NCBI RefSeq assembly: GCF_949987535.1
Contig: NC_080079.1
Location: 496,001 to 560,000, forward strand
Length of the DNA: 64,000 nt
DNA from: Balaenoptera acutorostrata
Taxonomy: Eukaryota > Chordata > Mammalia > Artiodactyla > Balaenopteridae
Reading direction: 5' to 3'
Shown here: piece after piece, positions 20,036 through 33,700 of the stretch
Layout of the letters: every line of letters begins with the position of its first letter
Position numbering within the stretch: the stretch's first letter is position 1
Notes under the pieces: model-generated
Database searches by the model: none
The model's input: only the letters and a program-made list of their open reading frames with translations
Told to the model about the DNA's origin: nothing
Translations under genes and position numbers: made by a program

Positions 20036-23000
20036 CTGGTTCATGGAAACATTCAGCCTCCTGGGACTGGAGCCGGTGTCTGGGGGGCCTGGTACTCTCT
20101 GTGGGGCTGAATTCACCTGTGGGGTTCCCGCAGGAGTGGAAGGTCTTGAGGGAAACTCCTGCCGGGAGGGTCTTTCTCTGCTGTCCCTGCCGTGTCACCA
20201 CCTGCTGCAGCCTTCCATCCTGGGGCAGTGGACACAGGAAGAGGAGACAGCAGGATGGCTGCAGCTGAGCTGTCCGTCCTTGGTGCCGGCCTGGGCCTGA
20301 CCCTGCCGCCCTCGTGCTCCCGCAGGACGTGCCCTCCTTCCCGCTCGGGCCTCCTGCTCCGGCATCTGGCCCACCCTGCCTGTCTGGGCCCCGCCTGGGC
20401 TGGCCCGTCCCACGCGGCCCAGCTCCCACCGGTCTCCCCGGCCTCCACTCTCCTCCGCCGGCTACCCGGTCCCTGCCAACCCTTCTGGCACTTGGGCCAA
20501 AGCAATTTTACCAAATTAGATGTGGTCAAAAGCAAGTTGTTCCACATGGCAATTTTGTTAAAATAGTGATTTGTTAGAAAATTAATATTCCCAAGTCTCT
20601 GGTTTTCTAGCGTTAGCCGTTTTGGTACACCGCAGGACAGACTTCAATGCTTTGTATCTTGAAACGTTCCCCCTTCTCCTTTCAAAATACCCCTAAGCCT
20701 AAAAATAATCTTTGCATTTTAATATCTAATCATTTTCAGCCAGTCATTCTTGCCTTGAGCCTTTGGAATAGCAGAGGTTTGGAACGCTCTGAGCCTCTAA
20801 CGGGGTGGCTTGGAGTAACTGACGCCTGCTGGCTGGTGATGGGGGAGCAGCCCTGGGAGAGGAGGCCAGCAGACGCTCGTGCAGCCGCTGTTCACAGACG
20901 TGTGACGGGATGTGCGTAGCGGAGCGAGTGTGTGCACCTGTGCGTGTGCGCTGGGACCATCTGAGGGACCCAGGGGGCGGTGTTGGTGCCCACAGCCGAG
21001 CAGGATAGTGACCATTGGTCAGCTTATTCTTCTGCATCCGTATTTTAGATACTACTTTCTTGACCATGCATTGTTTTATTGGTAAAGAAAAAACCCAACA
21101 AAATCAGTTTAAACAAAAAAATATAAAATTTTAATAGTTGTGACTGTGAGGTATTTTGATTAACTCCTCAGTTGTAGTTATTTGGCTCACTCCATGGTTT
21201 GCCTACGTTACAAAGCAGGGCTGGCAAAATAACTAAAATTAGTTACAAGCCAAAAAATCAAGAAATAAAGAGAAAGCAAACATGATAAACAGAAACAAAA
21301 GTAGAAAATCTCTTCAATTTTGAAAAAGGATCACAACTTGTGAATATAAGGAAAGCATTTTCAAAATCCCCCTCTTCCCAATCTGGGACCCTGTGAAAGC
21401 AGTGGGCATACGTCCTGGGTTGCTCGTGTGACGAGGAGCACCTGGAGGAGGCGTCCGCGGGGGAGGCTGGCGGGCGGGGCGCCCAGACCCCAGGGCGCTC
21501 GGACGGCCACCCTCCAGTCAGATCCGGGCGCCCCGGCCGGCCCTGCCGACCCTGCAGGACAGCAGTCAGGTCCACGAGGAGCCAGCCTCACGCTGAACTC
21601 GCCCCATGTTGGCAGGTTTATACATTTTGGAAGTCTATAAAAGCTAAGATCCTCATTAATTTCAAAATATGGTTCGCAAACTCCAACATTGACCCGTACG
21701 TCCACACGCTCCACGGACTCTTTGAGCGGCAGCAGCAGGTGGGAGGAAAGTGGAGGGAAAGTGGGCGTGAAGGAGGAGGACAGAGGGTTGGGGCCCCCGG
21801 GGGAGGACCTGCCAAGGCCGCCAGCACCACCGTCCTGCTCGCCAGCTTGGCACCGGAGGAGGCTGGCACGGGCCGGGGAAGAGACCCTCCCGCCTCCCGC
21901 CCAGCCCCTGCCTGGAAGCCGTGCTCTTTATCCTCTGACGGAGCTCACACTTCCCTCCGAGGAGCTGAGGTCCCACCGGCCGGGGTCCTCCCACCCCAGG
22001 CAGGGCTCATAAGCCCCCTGCCCCTCTTCCCTCCTCACCCCTCCCTGGGCTCTGGGGCTTTCCCGTGGCCACTGCCATCTGTCTAAACCTGCCCCGGCCC
22101 CCAGGCACCCCGAGAGGCTCAAACCTCCCACCCTGCCCAGGCTCCTTGGAGCTGCCCTGAGACCACAGGTGTGGGCAGAGGCTCCTGGCCCCGCGGGCAG
22201 CCCCGCGGGCATTGCTGGTGACCAGGTGGGCTGCTGTCAGCTCCGCTCTGCCCATCTCCGTCCGGGCGGGCAGAAGTCATCCACATGGCGGGCTCCAACC
22301 CTGCTCTCTGCACAAGCCCCTCTGCAGGAAGCCCGGCGCCCTGGGCTGGCCCATCGGTCTGGGGAGGAGCGGGGTCCTGGTGGGAAGAAAGGGTGTGTGG
22401 TCCTCCCAGGGCCCAGCCCCCGACCCGCCCTGTAGTGCAGCCCCACACAGACCAGCCTCAGGCGGGCACCCCAGCTCCCTGAGGTTGTGGGGTGCCAGCT
22501 GTGGAGACCAAATGGGGGGCTCGGGGGGCAGCGGTAGGACCCAGAACCCAGAAGGGAGGGTCAGGCCCCGGGTCCCGGCAGTCGGGGCAGTGCCTCCCTG
22601 GGCCTGACCACGCCTGCCCATTGCCTCCAGTTAGATACGGAGACAGAGATCAGATGGTCAAGGACAGACTTGGGCTGAGCGTGGGCCTGGGCCACACGGT
22701 CCCCAAGGCCAGACTGGCCCCCCTCTGTGCTCATCACCCCACAGGGAGGCCTGCAAGGCCCTTGAGCCCCGGGCCCCCCACCGGATGTGACGGGTGCAGC
22801 ACTGCAGGAAGATTCTGTTTCCTGCTTTGAATCCCTCTGCTGTGCATCTTAATCCTTCATCACTCCTAAACCACTGATAAAAAAAGCCCTCCTCATCCCC
22901 GGTTTAATAAAAGATTCCCAGTTAAGCACTTTTCTCCAAATGTGTCCAATTTGGACGCAGTCAGATCCACCAAGTCAGGTTTCAAGTTGACTTTCAAATC

Positions 23001-26000
23001 CTCCTGCGTTTCCCTTTTCATTCCTGGAAGAGTCGGCAGGTCCTGTTGCTGAAGTGAGCTCATAGGCGGTCCCTGCACCCGGAGGGCCCAGGATCCAGTG
23101 TCGGGGTGTGTGAAGAGATGGGAGGACAACGGGCCCCAGGCCGGTCACCGGGGGCCCTGCAGACCGTGCGGGGTTAAGGGCACGACTGCTGCTCCTGGAC
23201 AGACCCTGCGGCAGCTCGAGGTCCAGGCCCAGAGGAAGGGGCTTTGCTCTTGGGAGACGCTCGCCTGGCAGGGACCCCCTCTCTTGAGCCGGCTGGCTCC
23301 CGGCTCGGCCTCCTTGTTGGGAAAGCACATGAGGTCCCTGTGTTGATGGCGGGCGGCCAAGGGGCTGTAACTCGGGGCGGCCTGGTTTGGTTTCTTCGCT
23401 GTGCTGGGGGCGGTGGGCCCAGTGCCCTCAGAGTGAACCTGTTACGTTATGCCTGGAGCAGGGGCTGCCATCTGGAGAACACAGGCCGCGGCAGTCCTTC
23501 TGGCTGGGGCCTCGGCCGAGCGGGCCCCGGTGCTGTGGGTGAGGCCTCAGGAACAGAGGCACGGTGGGGCCGTAGGTCTGGTCCCAGGGCCCCGGCAGCA
23601 CACCCCCCCGCTGAGCTCCAGCACACACCCTGGAAGGTCCGCACCGCTCTCGGGGGAGTGGGACCGAAGCGTCCTGCCCTAGATGGAGGCCAGCCCCTGG
23701 GGGGTGAGCTGCCGTCTATAGGTTGGCCCCCACTTCCACTCTGAGCTGTGGTGGTGCCTGCAGGATACAGGACAGGTCATTTGAAACATCTGCTGCTGGG
23801 AGGACTCAGCGAGGTAGCCTCCTAGCGGCCCGGGCCCCAGCACCCGCCCACCCAGAGCTTCCCGAGGAGACGAGGCTGGGCCCCTGGGGCCTGTCCTGCC
23901 AGCCCCGCACCACCAGGAGGAGGTGGGCAGTGCCCCTGCCCTGCCCCTGGCGAGGGCCGGCCCCGCCTGCTGGCTGCTGCCACACCTCCGCAGTCCTCGC
24001 GCCTCTCCTCGGCCTCCTCGGGGGAAGGGAAGGCCGGGCGGGGCACAGGCTGCCAGCACCCACAGCCCTGCTCGGTCCGGAGCTGGCCCGAGGGCCCCGG
24101 CGCAGGCACGAGTACTTCGGCAGGTTGAGTGGGGCTTCCGCTGGGGTCACACGCTCAGGACGCGTCTGGCAGATTCCGGGGGACAAACTCGTTGTTTTGA
24201 AAATGGGTCACTACGGGGAAAAGCCCGGTGCCTGTTCTGCCTATCCTGTGAGTGTGCACCTCGGGGTGGCCAAGGGGACGGTGAGAGGGAGTCTCTCTTA
24301 CGGGAGCGTCCAGGCAAAAAGAAGACGAAGGACGGAGCTCGTCCTGCAGCCCCAGTGAGTTAGGTGACATAGGCGTGACCTTCACGGGGAGGGCGGCCCA
24401 GGTGCTTCCCTGTCGCACCCGACGTGGAATCCAGTGACCTGGGGACAGAAGTGCCACCTTACAGGACACACAGCACCCAAGGGGTCGCTGGAAGCCGGAC
24501 GTGGGAACAAACGACTGTGCTTCTTCAGCAAAAATGCGCGAGGAGAGAAAGAGGCACCAACGGTCACAGCTCAGGGACCTTTAGACCCCGATTTAAAAAT
24601 AAACTGTAAAAAGTACAAGACAATCTGGAAAATGTGAACATGGGCTAAATATTTGATTAAACCCAGGACTCTTCTTGCTCTCTTTTAGGGGTTGGTAGTG
24701 GTCCTGTGGCCGCACTTACGGGGCACTCGGAGGGGGGATGATCAACGTCTGGGCTTTGCTTCCCAGTCACCTGTGCGGGGAGGGGAGGGGGCAGAGGTGC
24801 GGTGACCACACTGCCGTCCTGGGGGCTGGGTGACCGCGCTTCACTCTGACCCTCACGGTAGAGTGTGTGTGGGTGTCATGTGTTTGTAAAGACCCGATGT
24901 CTGGACACCTGCTCTGTAAGGGGGGCCGCCGGTGAGACCTGGGCTCCGTCCCCCACGTCTCCTTGAAGTCACGTGGCCCTTTGCCACCTGCTGACATGTC
25001 CCAAGAGCTGGGCAAAGCCTCTGGTGACGTCCGCCCCACGGTCTGCAGCGGGACCGGCCGCTGGCCGCTGGCCTCTGCAGCGGCAGCCGTGGCCCCAGAT
25101 GTGTCCTGAGTCCCTGTTGCCTCGGGCCCCGTCCACCGGGCAGCCCCAGCCTAGCCCCAGGCCCAGCACGCACAGCAGCTCCTGACTTCGTGATGTGTGC
25201 ACGGGTGCAGGGGGCGGGGAGGTGGTGAGATGGATACAAGACAGAAGCAAAAATAACACTGTTCCCAGAATTAATTTCCCCAAGCAAGTCCGCAGCCCCT
25301 GGTTATTTGTTGCCTAGGAAATTTGGGAAAATAAAGATGCCTGTTTCTGAACAGCTGCATTTCCGTGCGCAGGGCCGCTGGCTGCGATCCCAGTGACGGC
25401 CCATGCCCTGGGACCCGCTTGTGCTCAGGGTTGGTGCCAAGCTGACGCTGCCCTGAGGCTGCGTTAGAGGAGAAGCACTTTAGACTTTAGAAGGACGACG
25501 TGAAATTGGAGTGAGGTTGAAAATCTTGACGTGCGAATTCTGTAAATGAGGTACTTGCGGTTCTTAAACTCTCAACAAAGTACAATGAACGTATGTAAAT
25601 TTGACACTTTACATGGAAGCGGAGACTGACAGCAGCTGGGGGTTCCGGTGCCTTGAGCTTCTCCCCGAGGCCGCTGCCTCGACCTCCTGGACACGTCATC
25701 TCCGCCGGCTGCTGGTCACAGCCCCTCCGCCCGCTGCCCGGCAGGGCTAATGCTCCCGGAGGCCTTCGTCATCCCAGGGGTGAGGGCCCAGCTCGCTCCT
25801 CAAGATACAGAGAGAGACGCAGACAGAGAGGGAGGGGGAGTGAGCAGGAGGGCCGCCTGCTGGGCCCTGGGGGACTCACGGGGGGAACCCCTGGGCTGGA
25901 CGGCTGAGGGGAGCTGGGAGGAGGGCCCGCGAAGCCCAAGTCTGCACTGACCCCTCCCCGCCCCCTCAGCCGCTACCCGTGTCCACGTACCGCTAACCTC

Positions 26001-29000
26001 GGAAGGCCTGGGTGCTCAGGCCCCTGGGCTTGGGCCTCCCAGAAACATCTGCTCGGGGAGAGCTGAGCTCGCCGCCCCTGGCTGGCAGGCTCTCGGGTGG
26101 GTGGTCCGCCTGGCTGTCCCTGGCATCCCCACCGTCCTGGCGACCGTTAAGTCACGCACCCTCAGTGACACGAGCTCCTGTGCGATCTGTCTGCTTGATG
26201 GTGATAGATGCCACCAAAACAAACCCCTGGATGTCACCGTAAGTGGTTTCCGTGCGACGCGTTCATCCCGGCAGTCCGTCCTCCCTTTCCGAAAGGGCTG
26301 GGCGCCCCAGAGACTGGGGTGGGGTCTCCGCGTGGATCCGGAGAGCGAACGGAGGGAGTGACGTTCTCCAAAGTTGCTCGGAGGGCCGGCCCCGTCCCCA
26401 CGCTGGGCTCCGAGTCTCACTCAGTGCCTGCGACGGGCAGAGTCCCGCTGGAGGACGCAGGGCCGGTCGGGCAGGCCCTGCTTGTGGGGAAGAGACGGCA
26501 GGGGGTGGGGGGGCAGGAGTGAGCCTGGGGCACAGGGCCACCCATGCTGACGGGGCGGAGCAAGCAGGCCGGGCTTCCGGGAGGCCGCAGCCTTTGAGCT
26601 GTGCCCTGAAGGGTGCCCAGGAGCCCCCCGAGTGGAGAGAGACTGTGGTGCTGCGTGCTTGCAGCGGGGCCCGGTCCCTTGGGGCCGTGAGCACTGACGC
26701 GGCGGAGGGTGTGGTCGGCTCAGCAGACGCCTCGAAGGCCAGCGGGAAGGTCATCTCCTCGGGGCAAAGGAAGCTGCCCAGCGCCCCAGCCGGAAGAACA
26801 GCAGTCAGAGCCAGCCAGCTGGGGAGGGCCCGAGGCCGGGGGACCGCTGGACAAAGAGCCACAGGGACGCTGCACGGGGCTGGCGTGAGGGCGATGCGGG
26901 CTCAGGCAGGGAGCAGGCCTGGCCGGGGCCCTGCTGGGGTCGGGGCCCGAGAGGGAGCCTCTGAACTGCAGCCTGGGCCCCTGCCCCCTCCCCCTCCCCA
27001 CACCCCCTCCGGAATAACTCAGGCCCCAGGCCTCCTTTCCTCCCGCGTCAGGGTTCAGCACGCCTCAGCCCCGACTGCTTCCGCAGCCCAGGCCTGGGGC
27101 CCGATGCTGGCCGACTCCAGACCAGGCGCCCCAGACCGGCAGCAAGAGCCCCAAGAGGCAGGTCCTCCGCACAGCCAGGCCGGCCTGTCTGCCCACAGGG
27201 TCTCCTGGAGCACGGCCAGCCGCTCGGCAGAGACCACGTGCCCTCAGAGCTGGGAATGCTTCCTGGCGGCCTTTCTGGAAGGTGCTCTAGGAGCTCCTGT
27301 GCACGGGCCTCCGCCGTCTGTGCCCGCTGGGCCCCCGGGCAGGGCTCTGCTCAGCCCCAGGGATGGGGCAGCAGGACTCGGTGGTCAGCCCGCGGGTGCT
27401 GGAGGGTCCAGAACCTTCTCTGTCTCTGCTCCAAGACCACACCCGCGGCTGCTTGTCCCAAACTGACGGGGCACGGTTTCCTTCGTTGCACCAGGGAGAC
27501 TTAAACGTCCTTTGGCAAATGCAATTAAAATCGTCAAGTACAATACGCTTCTCGCCAGTCTAAGAAAACCTCAGACCCGTTTCGATTCCTTCTTTCGTGT
27601 CTCAGAAAACGTCTGTTGACGGGTGCACGTGGCGGGCGATGGGCTGGACACTCCAGAGTCTGACCTCAGACCTCCCAGGACGGCCCACTGGCGACCTCAC
27701 CGCCCCGCCTCCTGGCTGCGTGTGCAGCCCGCAGGGCCTGGAGCGGGGCCTGATGGAGGCCACACCTTCTCTGCACAGGGTGACCCTGCCCAGCTCAGGG
27801 GGTGAAGGACATGGTCAGAACTGCCGAGATCTCCCGGCCCCAGGACTGCACCAAGGCCTTGGGGCTTGAGTCACTCAGAAGTAAATGAACGTGTTTATTG
27901 GTTTCGGTCTGAAGCAGGTGAGAAAGCACCCGAGGGCTTTGCAGTAATTAAAAACCAGTGGGGCTGTCAGAGAGACGAGAAAATCTCTCCTGTCTCCCGA
28001 TGGGCCCCAAACCTGGCTTTAGAGAAGAAACAGGAAGGTCGTCACTGGCGCGATAATTAAAAGAATAAAGTGCCCAGAGCTCGGGCACCTCCGAGAACCC
28101 AGGGGGACCGGCTGGGCTCGGGGCCTGGGGCACAGGCCAAAGGGCTGGACGCAGCCCCTACCGGCCAGGAGGAAGAAACTTCTGAGCAACCAGCCTTGCA
28201 GGGGGCTGTGTGTCAGGGGTGGCCTGGAGCCAGGAGGTCACCCTGGGCAGGACGGTGGGGCCCCAGGTGGTCCCAGCCCCCAGACAGTGTCCCTCTGGCC
28301 AAGGCTGCCTGCGTTTCCAGGGAGCACACCCCGACCTCCGACCTCTGTGGTCAGTTCTCCTTCACCCCCTGAGCTGGAGCTCAGAGGGGCCAAGCATGCA
28401 GAGTGGACCTGAAGACGGTGAGGTGACCCCATGTTGTCCGCGAGGCTCAGGGCCCAAGCACTGAGATGATGGCCAGCCCTTCCGTGACCCTGGGAAGGGC
28501 CCCACTCAGCCCCCCAGGGGGACACTGGGGCCCAGGCCGCTCGCCAGGTCAGAGGCACAGGCTAGAGCCAGGGTGAGCCTGAATCCAAGCCCTCATCCCC
28601 CACCTGTCTTTTAGCTCCCTCGCCAAGACCCCCAGCCCCCGGGGGGGGAGTGACGCCCCCGCGGGGCTGGGAGGCCTGGGGGTCAGGCAGGGCCCTCCCC
28701 TCTTTCTGTGGGTGCCGGTCCAGGGCCGGGTGGCGTGCAGGAGGCGCTCAGGGTCAGAGGGGTGACGGCAGTGTCCCAACAGTGCTCTCCTCATGGTCTC
28801 TCGGACCCGCAGGCTGCCTGAGCCCCTCGGAGGAACCACTGCCCAGGAGAGCCCGACCCATGTGGGGTCCCCCCTCGCGGCTCAGCGTCTGTCATGACGG
28901 CAAGGTGGGCTCAGGCACCCGCTGCCCCGGGCCCCCCCCAGTCACCTCCTCGCCCCCGGGCATCTCTGCCGTGCCAGCGGACGTGCACTGGGGACGTGGT

Positions 29001-30560
29001 TGGGTTCTCGGCTGGGACTGCAGTGGCCTGGCCGCCGTGCGCTGTCACGGCCACAGACAGCAGTGCAGGGACCAGACCCCCGAGGCAGCTGTCCTGCAGC
29101 CAGGAGCCCCTGGAGCCCCCGAGGCAGGGGGACACTCAGTCCTAGACGGTGGGCGGCTTGGGGCATCCCCAAAGCAAGGAGGGGTCGGCAGAGTGGGTTA
29201 GGGAGGAGGGTCTGCGGGGCAGGGGCGGTTCGAGGGAACGTGGGGAGACAGGGGGCCGCAGGTGGGAGCCAGGCCGGGCAGCTCTCTGGCCACTTCAGGG
29301 GGATGGGGTGGTTGGGCCCTCAGGCCTGCATGGTCTGTGACCCGGAAGCTGGGACTGGGTGCTTACCCAGACTGGGGTGTGGATCCAGCCCAGCCGCTCA
29401 GTGCAGAACATTCTGGAGCCTCCTCCAGCTCCAGCCAGTGGGCCAAGGTGCTGGACGCCCCTGCCTCCCAAGGAGCTCACTCCCACAAGGCCAGCAGGGC
29501 AAGGCCACTCCCACCTGTACTCTCCCCTCCCCCCGACGGTCACTCCCAGGGCCAGGCCTGGAGAACAGAGACCAGCAGATGCGCAGGCGCCAGAAGCTCT
29601 GAGGCCAGATGTGCTGACGCGCATCCCGCCGGGGGGGTAAGGGGGAAGGTGGCCCAGGACTTCATGGTCCAGGAGGCCCGGCCTCCATACTCCTGTGCCC
29701 CTGCCGGCCGGCACCCGCTCTCTGACTGCCGTGCACTGGGTCCCACCACGTGACTTTGTGCCTGTGTGTCCACGGAGGTCTGTCTCTCACGCACACCTGC
29801 CCGCGAACAGCTCCAGCCCCGTGAACCCCAGCGCTTCGCTACCTGTTCGGTCCCACCTCTGCACACAGAGTCCATAATGACCGTTTTTAGAATCAGCGCT
29901 AAACCTATAATTTCTCTGCATAAAAGCAGAATAGTTTTCATGAGGTAGCTGAGGAACTCCCAAACACGTGTGCTTTTGTAAAATTTAATTTGTATGTTTG
30001 GACACAGCCTTGTTTAAGAAGAACTCACTGATGAAACACTGTTTGTTGTGCATTTGCTGGGAGCTGGGCCTGACGCCCGCCTTTCCTCGGTCGCTTCCGA
30101 GGAGGGACGTGTGTTACCCCGTCTGCAGGCCGCATGGCGCTGCCCCCGGAGCTGCTTCTGCCCCTTGGAAAGTTTCCTTCTCCAGAGGCAGATTTGTTCT
30201 CTGACCTCAGGGGAGGGCACAAACAATGTTCTTTTCATGTCCTGTCGTTTATCATCGCGCATGCGCTGCTACTTCTCCATAGGGGTTTGAAACATGAATT
30301 TGCTTCACTATATTTCACCCAATATTTGAATTTTTAAAGGACAATTTACCTGTGCAGTGGATCAGTAAATGCCCTCCCCATGTGTTGTCAGTATTCACAA
30401 AGCTGTAATAAATTCCAGGAGGAAATAACTGGCTTATGCTAAAATGCTGTTCTTTGGAGAAAACTTTCCTCTTTTTGAAAGGTGAAATCATCCTTGATTC
30501 CTGGCCATCTGCCACTTCGTGCACTCTCCGGCCATCGTGTTCTTCTTTTGTCCTCTCTCC
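20036..30560. other. Intergenic, no gene recognised
   Basis: This is GC-rich DNA with AT-rich islands at about 20500-20760, 21060-21400, 24590-24680, 25300-25620 and 29870-30050. A purine-rich run lies at about 25800-25850. Open frames reach 407 codons (26243-27466, plus) but show no domain, no splice-bounded exon of known type and an amino-acid make-up dominated by Pro, Ala, Gly, Arg and Ser, as expected of chance frames in such DNA. Confidence 0.6.
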
Positions 30561-30759
30561 TGTCCATTCCTGCCATCCATCTACCCACCCGCCCATCCAC
30601 CTGCCTACCCGTGTATCTACTCACTCACCACCCGCCCGTCCACCTACACGTGCACCTACTCACTCACCACCCGTCCTCCTATCCAACCACGCATCCACCC
30701 CCCACTCACTCACCCATCCATCCTCCATCCACTCATCCACCCATCCACCCATTCACCCG
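30561..30759. repeat. Degenerate (CCAT/CCAC)n simple repeat
   Basis: About 200 bp of imperfect 4-bp units (catccatc, cacccacc, cactcactcacc) on the plus strand. It includes a near-duplicated stretch: ctactcactcaccacccg occurs at about 30617 and again at about 30656. Confidence 0.93.
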
Positions 30760-33700
30760 TGGAGAATTCATCTTTTTTTAAGGATCCCAGCGGCCACCAT
30801 GCCTCGGGTCCTGGCTGTGGCCTCCCTGCCTTTGGTCCCCAGTGCCCTGCGTGCCGAGAGCCCTGGGACCTGGGGCTGGGAGGGGAGCCTCCTGCTCTGG
30901 TCTCTTGAGGTCCCACCTCCCCGAGAGGCTGAGGCAGTGCCACCAGCGCGTGGGAGCCGCCTTGGAGCGTCATCTCGGACCCTTGCTCTCCTGGCTGGCC
31001 CACTTGCACTGGGCGCCTCGTGACCTGCTGCCTAAAGGCAGGAGATCGAAAGCAAACAGGTGTAAACGTGAGTGTCTCCTGAAAACGTATTACCTGTCGG
31101 AGAGCTGACTTCAAAGGTGAGCTGCTTCTCCTTCGGTGTGAGATTGGCGGGCGAGGAGGGCGCGCCACCTCTGCTCCGACTCTGGCCCTGGCACCAGCTC
31201 AGGGCAGGGGGAGCGGAAGCCCTTTTGTGCTGGGCTCTGGGTGCTCAGTTAGCCCCGCTGCCGCATCCCTGCTCCCGGCGCTGAGACACCCTCGCAGGGG
31301 CCACAGGCGTGGGCGCGGGGCACAGAGGCCATGGGTGGCGCCCACGAAGGCTGTGCCTTTCGTCAGCCGGAGGGTGCAGCGTGGCAGCTTTGTGGGCTGT
31401 GCTTCTCTCCGAGTCAGGAGAGCGCCGTCTCTGAAGCATTAGAAAGTCACAGGATCCTGCCCTGATCAGCCACAGAGTCTAGTGACAACCGAGCAAGTGG
31501 GACCTGCTGTGGAGTCTTCCTGCCTTGGAGTCCTCTATCCTGTGTCACCTGTTATGCCCTGTGCATTGTCCTCGTGATGTCCTTGGGGACCAGGCCAGGC
31601 CTCCTCCAGGGAAATGCATGACCTGCACAAGCAGAGGACTCCTGCCCAGGCCCTTTCTCCTTGTCTGCGGCCATGCAGGTGACAAGGACCAAACCAGGCC
31701 CTGCCCTCCTGCCCATGAGGGTCACACCTGCCCGACCTCCTGCCCGTGAGGAACACCAGACAGCTGGAACCCTGACGAGGGACCCAGGATACCTTTTGTC
31801 GGGAGTGAAAGCACCTTCTCCCCCCGCCTGGCGCTTGGTGGGAAGGGTGGGGCCCGGGCTCTGGCCATGTCACGCGGGACCCCTGCTCCATGAGAGGCAC
31901 GCCGACTGCAGGCCTGTCCTGGGACACAGGCTGACCGCTGCCTGGCCTTCGCCGTCGGCTCCTCGTCCTCTCCCAGGGGCCTGTCGGATCCGGTTGGGGT
32001 CCCTGCCCCACCCTCATCGCTGCCCACACCGTGTCTGACGTCCCCGTGGGCCCGGGTCTGCATGCTCATCCCTCCAAACGGCTCCCCGTGGGGCCTGGGG
32101 ACCTGCAGCCGCTGCCGACAGACCCCAGGTTGGCCGGGCTGTGTGGCCGAGCGAGGGGAAGGCCGCCCCTTGAAGGATTTCAGCCTGAAGTGCCCCCCCT
32201 CCGCATCCTGCGTCTTAGAGTCTCCAAGTGACGTCTGCAGGGAGAGATATGATTTCAGACAAGGTTTTCGCCAAGGTCAATATCATTTATTAGATTCTGT
32301 CTAAATTAGCTCTCTCGGCCGGAAGGCTCTGCGAGGACGTCCTGGGACTCAGACGGGGCTGATGTGTCTGCGTTACCCGCCCCCCCCACCCCCCCGCGCT
32401 GCCCTCCCCCCTCCGCTGTGCTCACCGCCTCTTCTCCACTGCAGAGCCTCCTGGCGGGGACAGCGGCTCACGTGGCCTCGGGCCCCTGGGCCTGCTCTTA
32501 GGGGGGTCTCCGGGTCTACGAGGCCGTCCGACGGCCTGGGCTTGGCGTGACTGGCTTCTGCTCTCAGACCCAGAGGTGGCCGGATGGGGACGGCGCTTGC
32601 CCATGGGGGTGAGCCCGAGCCCAAGGATTGTGCCTGCTCTGGCCCCGGACTCCTGCGGGGCCCCTCACATACACAGAGACCCCGTGCCTGGCCCCGGCCT
32701 GCACCCTCCCCCGAGGCCCTGCAGGTCGGGAAGGCCCAGGGGGCCCTCTGGTGACTGGCCATGGAAACCCGTCCCTCTCGCCCTCCTGGTGGAATGGCCC
32801 TGCCACACGTTGGGCGGCCAGGTCACCATCACGCCGACTGCGTGGTGAGGAGACACCTGCCCGTCTTCCTCTGGCCGCTGCCCGCCCGGCTGTGCCAGAG
32901 CCTGTGCTGGCCCTCTGCTCCCTGCGCCCAGCACACAGGCCTGGGTGGTGGCCACCTTGACGACTCTCCGGGCACCGATGGGCACAAACCTCGGGCACGG
33001 TCCTGCCGTGTGACCTCGCAGCTGAGGCTGACGTGGCGGCCCCGCGAGCTGCTCCGGAGGGGGTCGCTGTGTTTCCACCGCCGCTTGGGAGCGTCAAGGC
33101 AGATGCCACGGGAAGCCTTGTTCCATTTCAACCACGTGTCTGACAGCACGCAGCATGCTGCCGGGTGGAACGCGGACGGACAGTGGTTTCCTGGTAACTG
33201 GGAATAATCTTGCTATAATTTAGCATGCACAGTACGCTGGCAGTGTCTCACAAGGAAAATGATTTGGTTCCAAAATCTGCATTTAAGTGAAGATATAACT
33301 CTGTCCTCAGGGCTGGAGTCAGCGCTTCCAGGCAGAGCCAAGGTCATGATGGATGCAGCTCCACTCTAACCTTGACCTCCTTGTAGGAGACGCACCTGAG
33401 TCTGGTCCTGCCTCTGTTCCCACCGGGCTTGTGTGAAGACAGAATGCAGGGCGTGATCTGCTGGTGACACATGAGGGAACGCCTCGTAAAAGGGAGACCG
33501 GCTTTCGTGCACCTAGAATGAAGAGGCGTGCTCTAGAACGGAGCGCTGCTGCTCTCCACCACTGCCACAGAGCGACAGAACCCAGGCCAGGGCAGCCCGG
33601 GAACCCATGGACATGGAGCGGCGTGAGACTGACTGGGTCACCCGAGCCCTCCCTGCATCGGGACACAAGCGCTGCCCCACCCCCCGAGTCCCCCGCCAGC

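Noticed and set aside
26243..27466. Plus-strand open frame of 407 codons, the longest in the window
   Set aside because: Composition is dominated by Ala, Gly, Pro, Arg and Ser with no domain or motif. Several other frames over the same stretch are equally open, as expected from high GC.
30561..30759. Thr/His/Pro-rich frames suggesting a mucin-like exon
   Set aside because: The sequence is a (CCAT/CCAC)n simple repeat and all three plus frames give similar low-complexity peptides.
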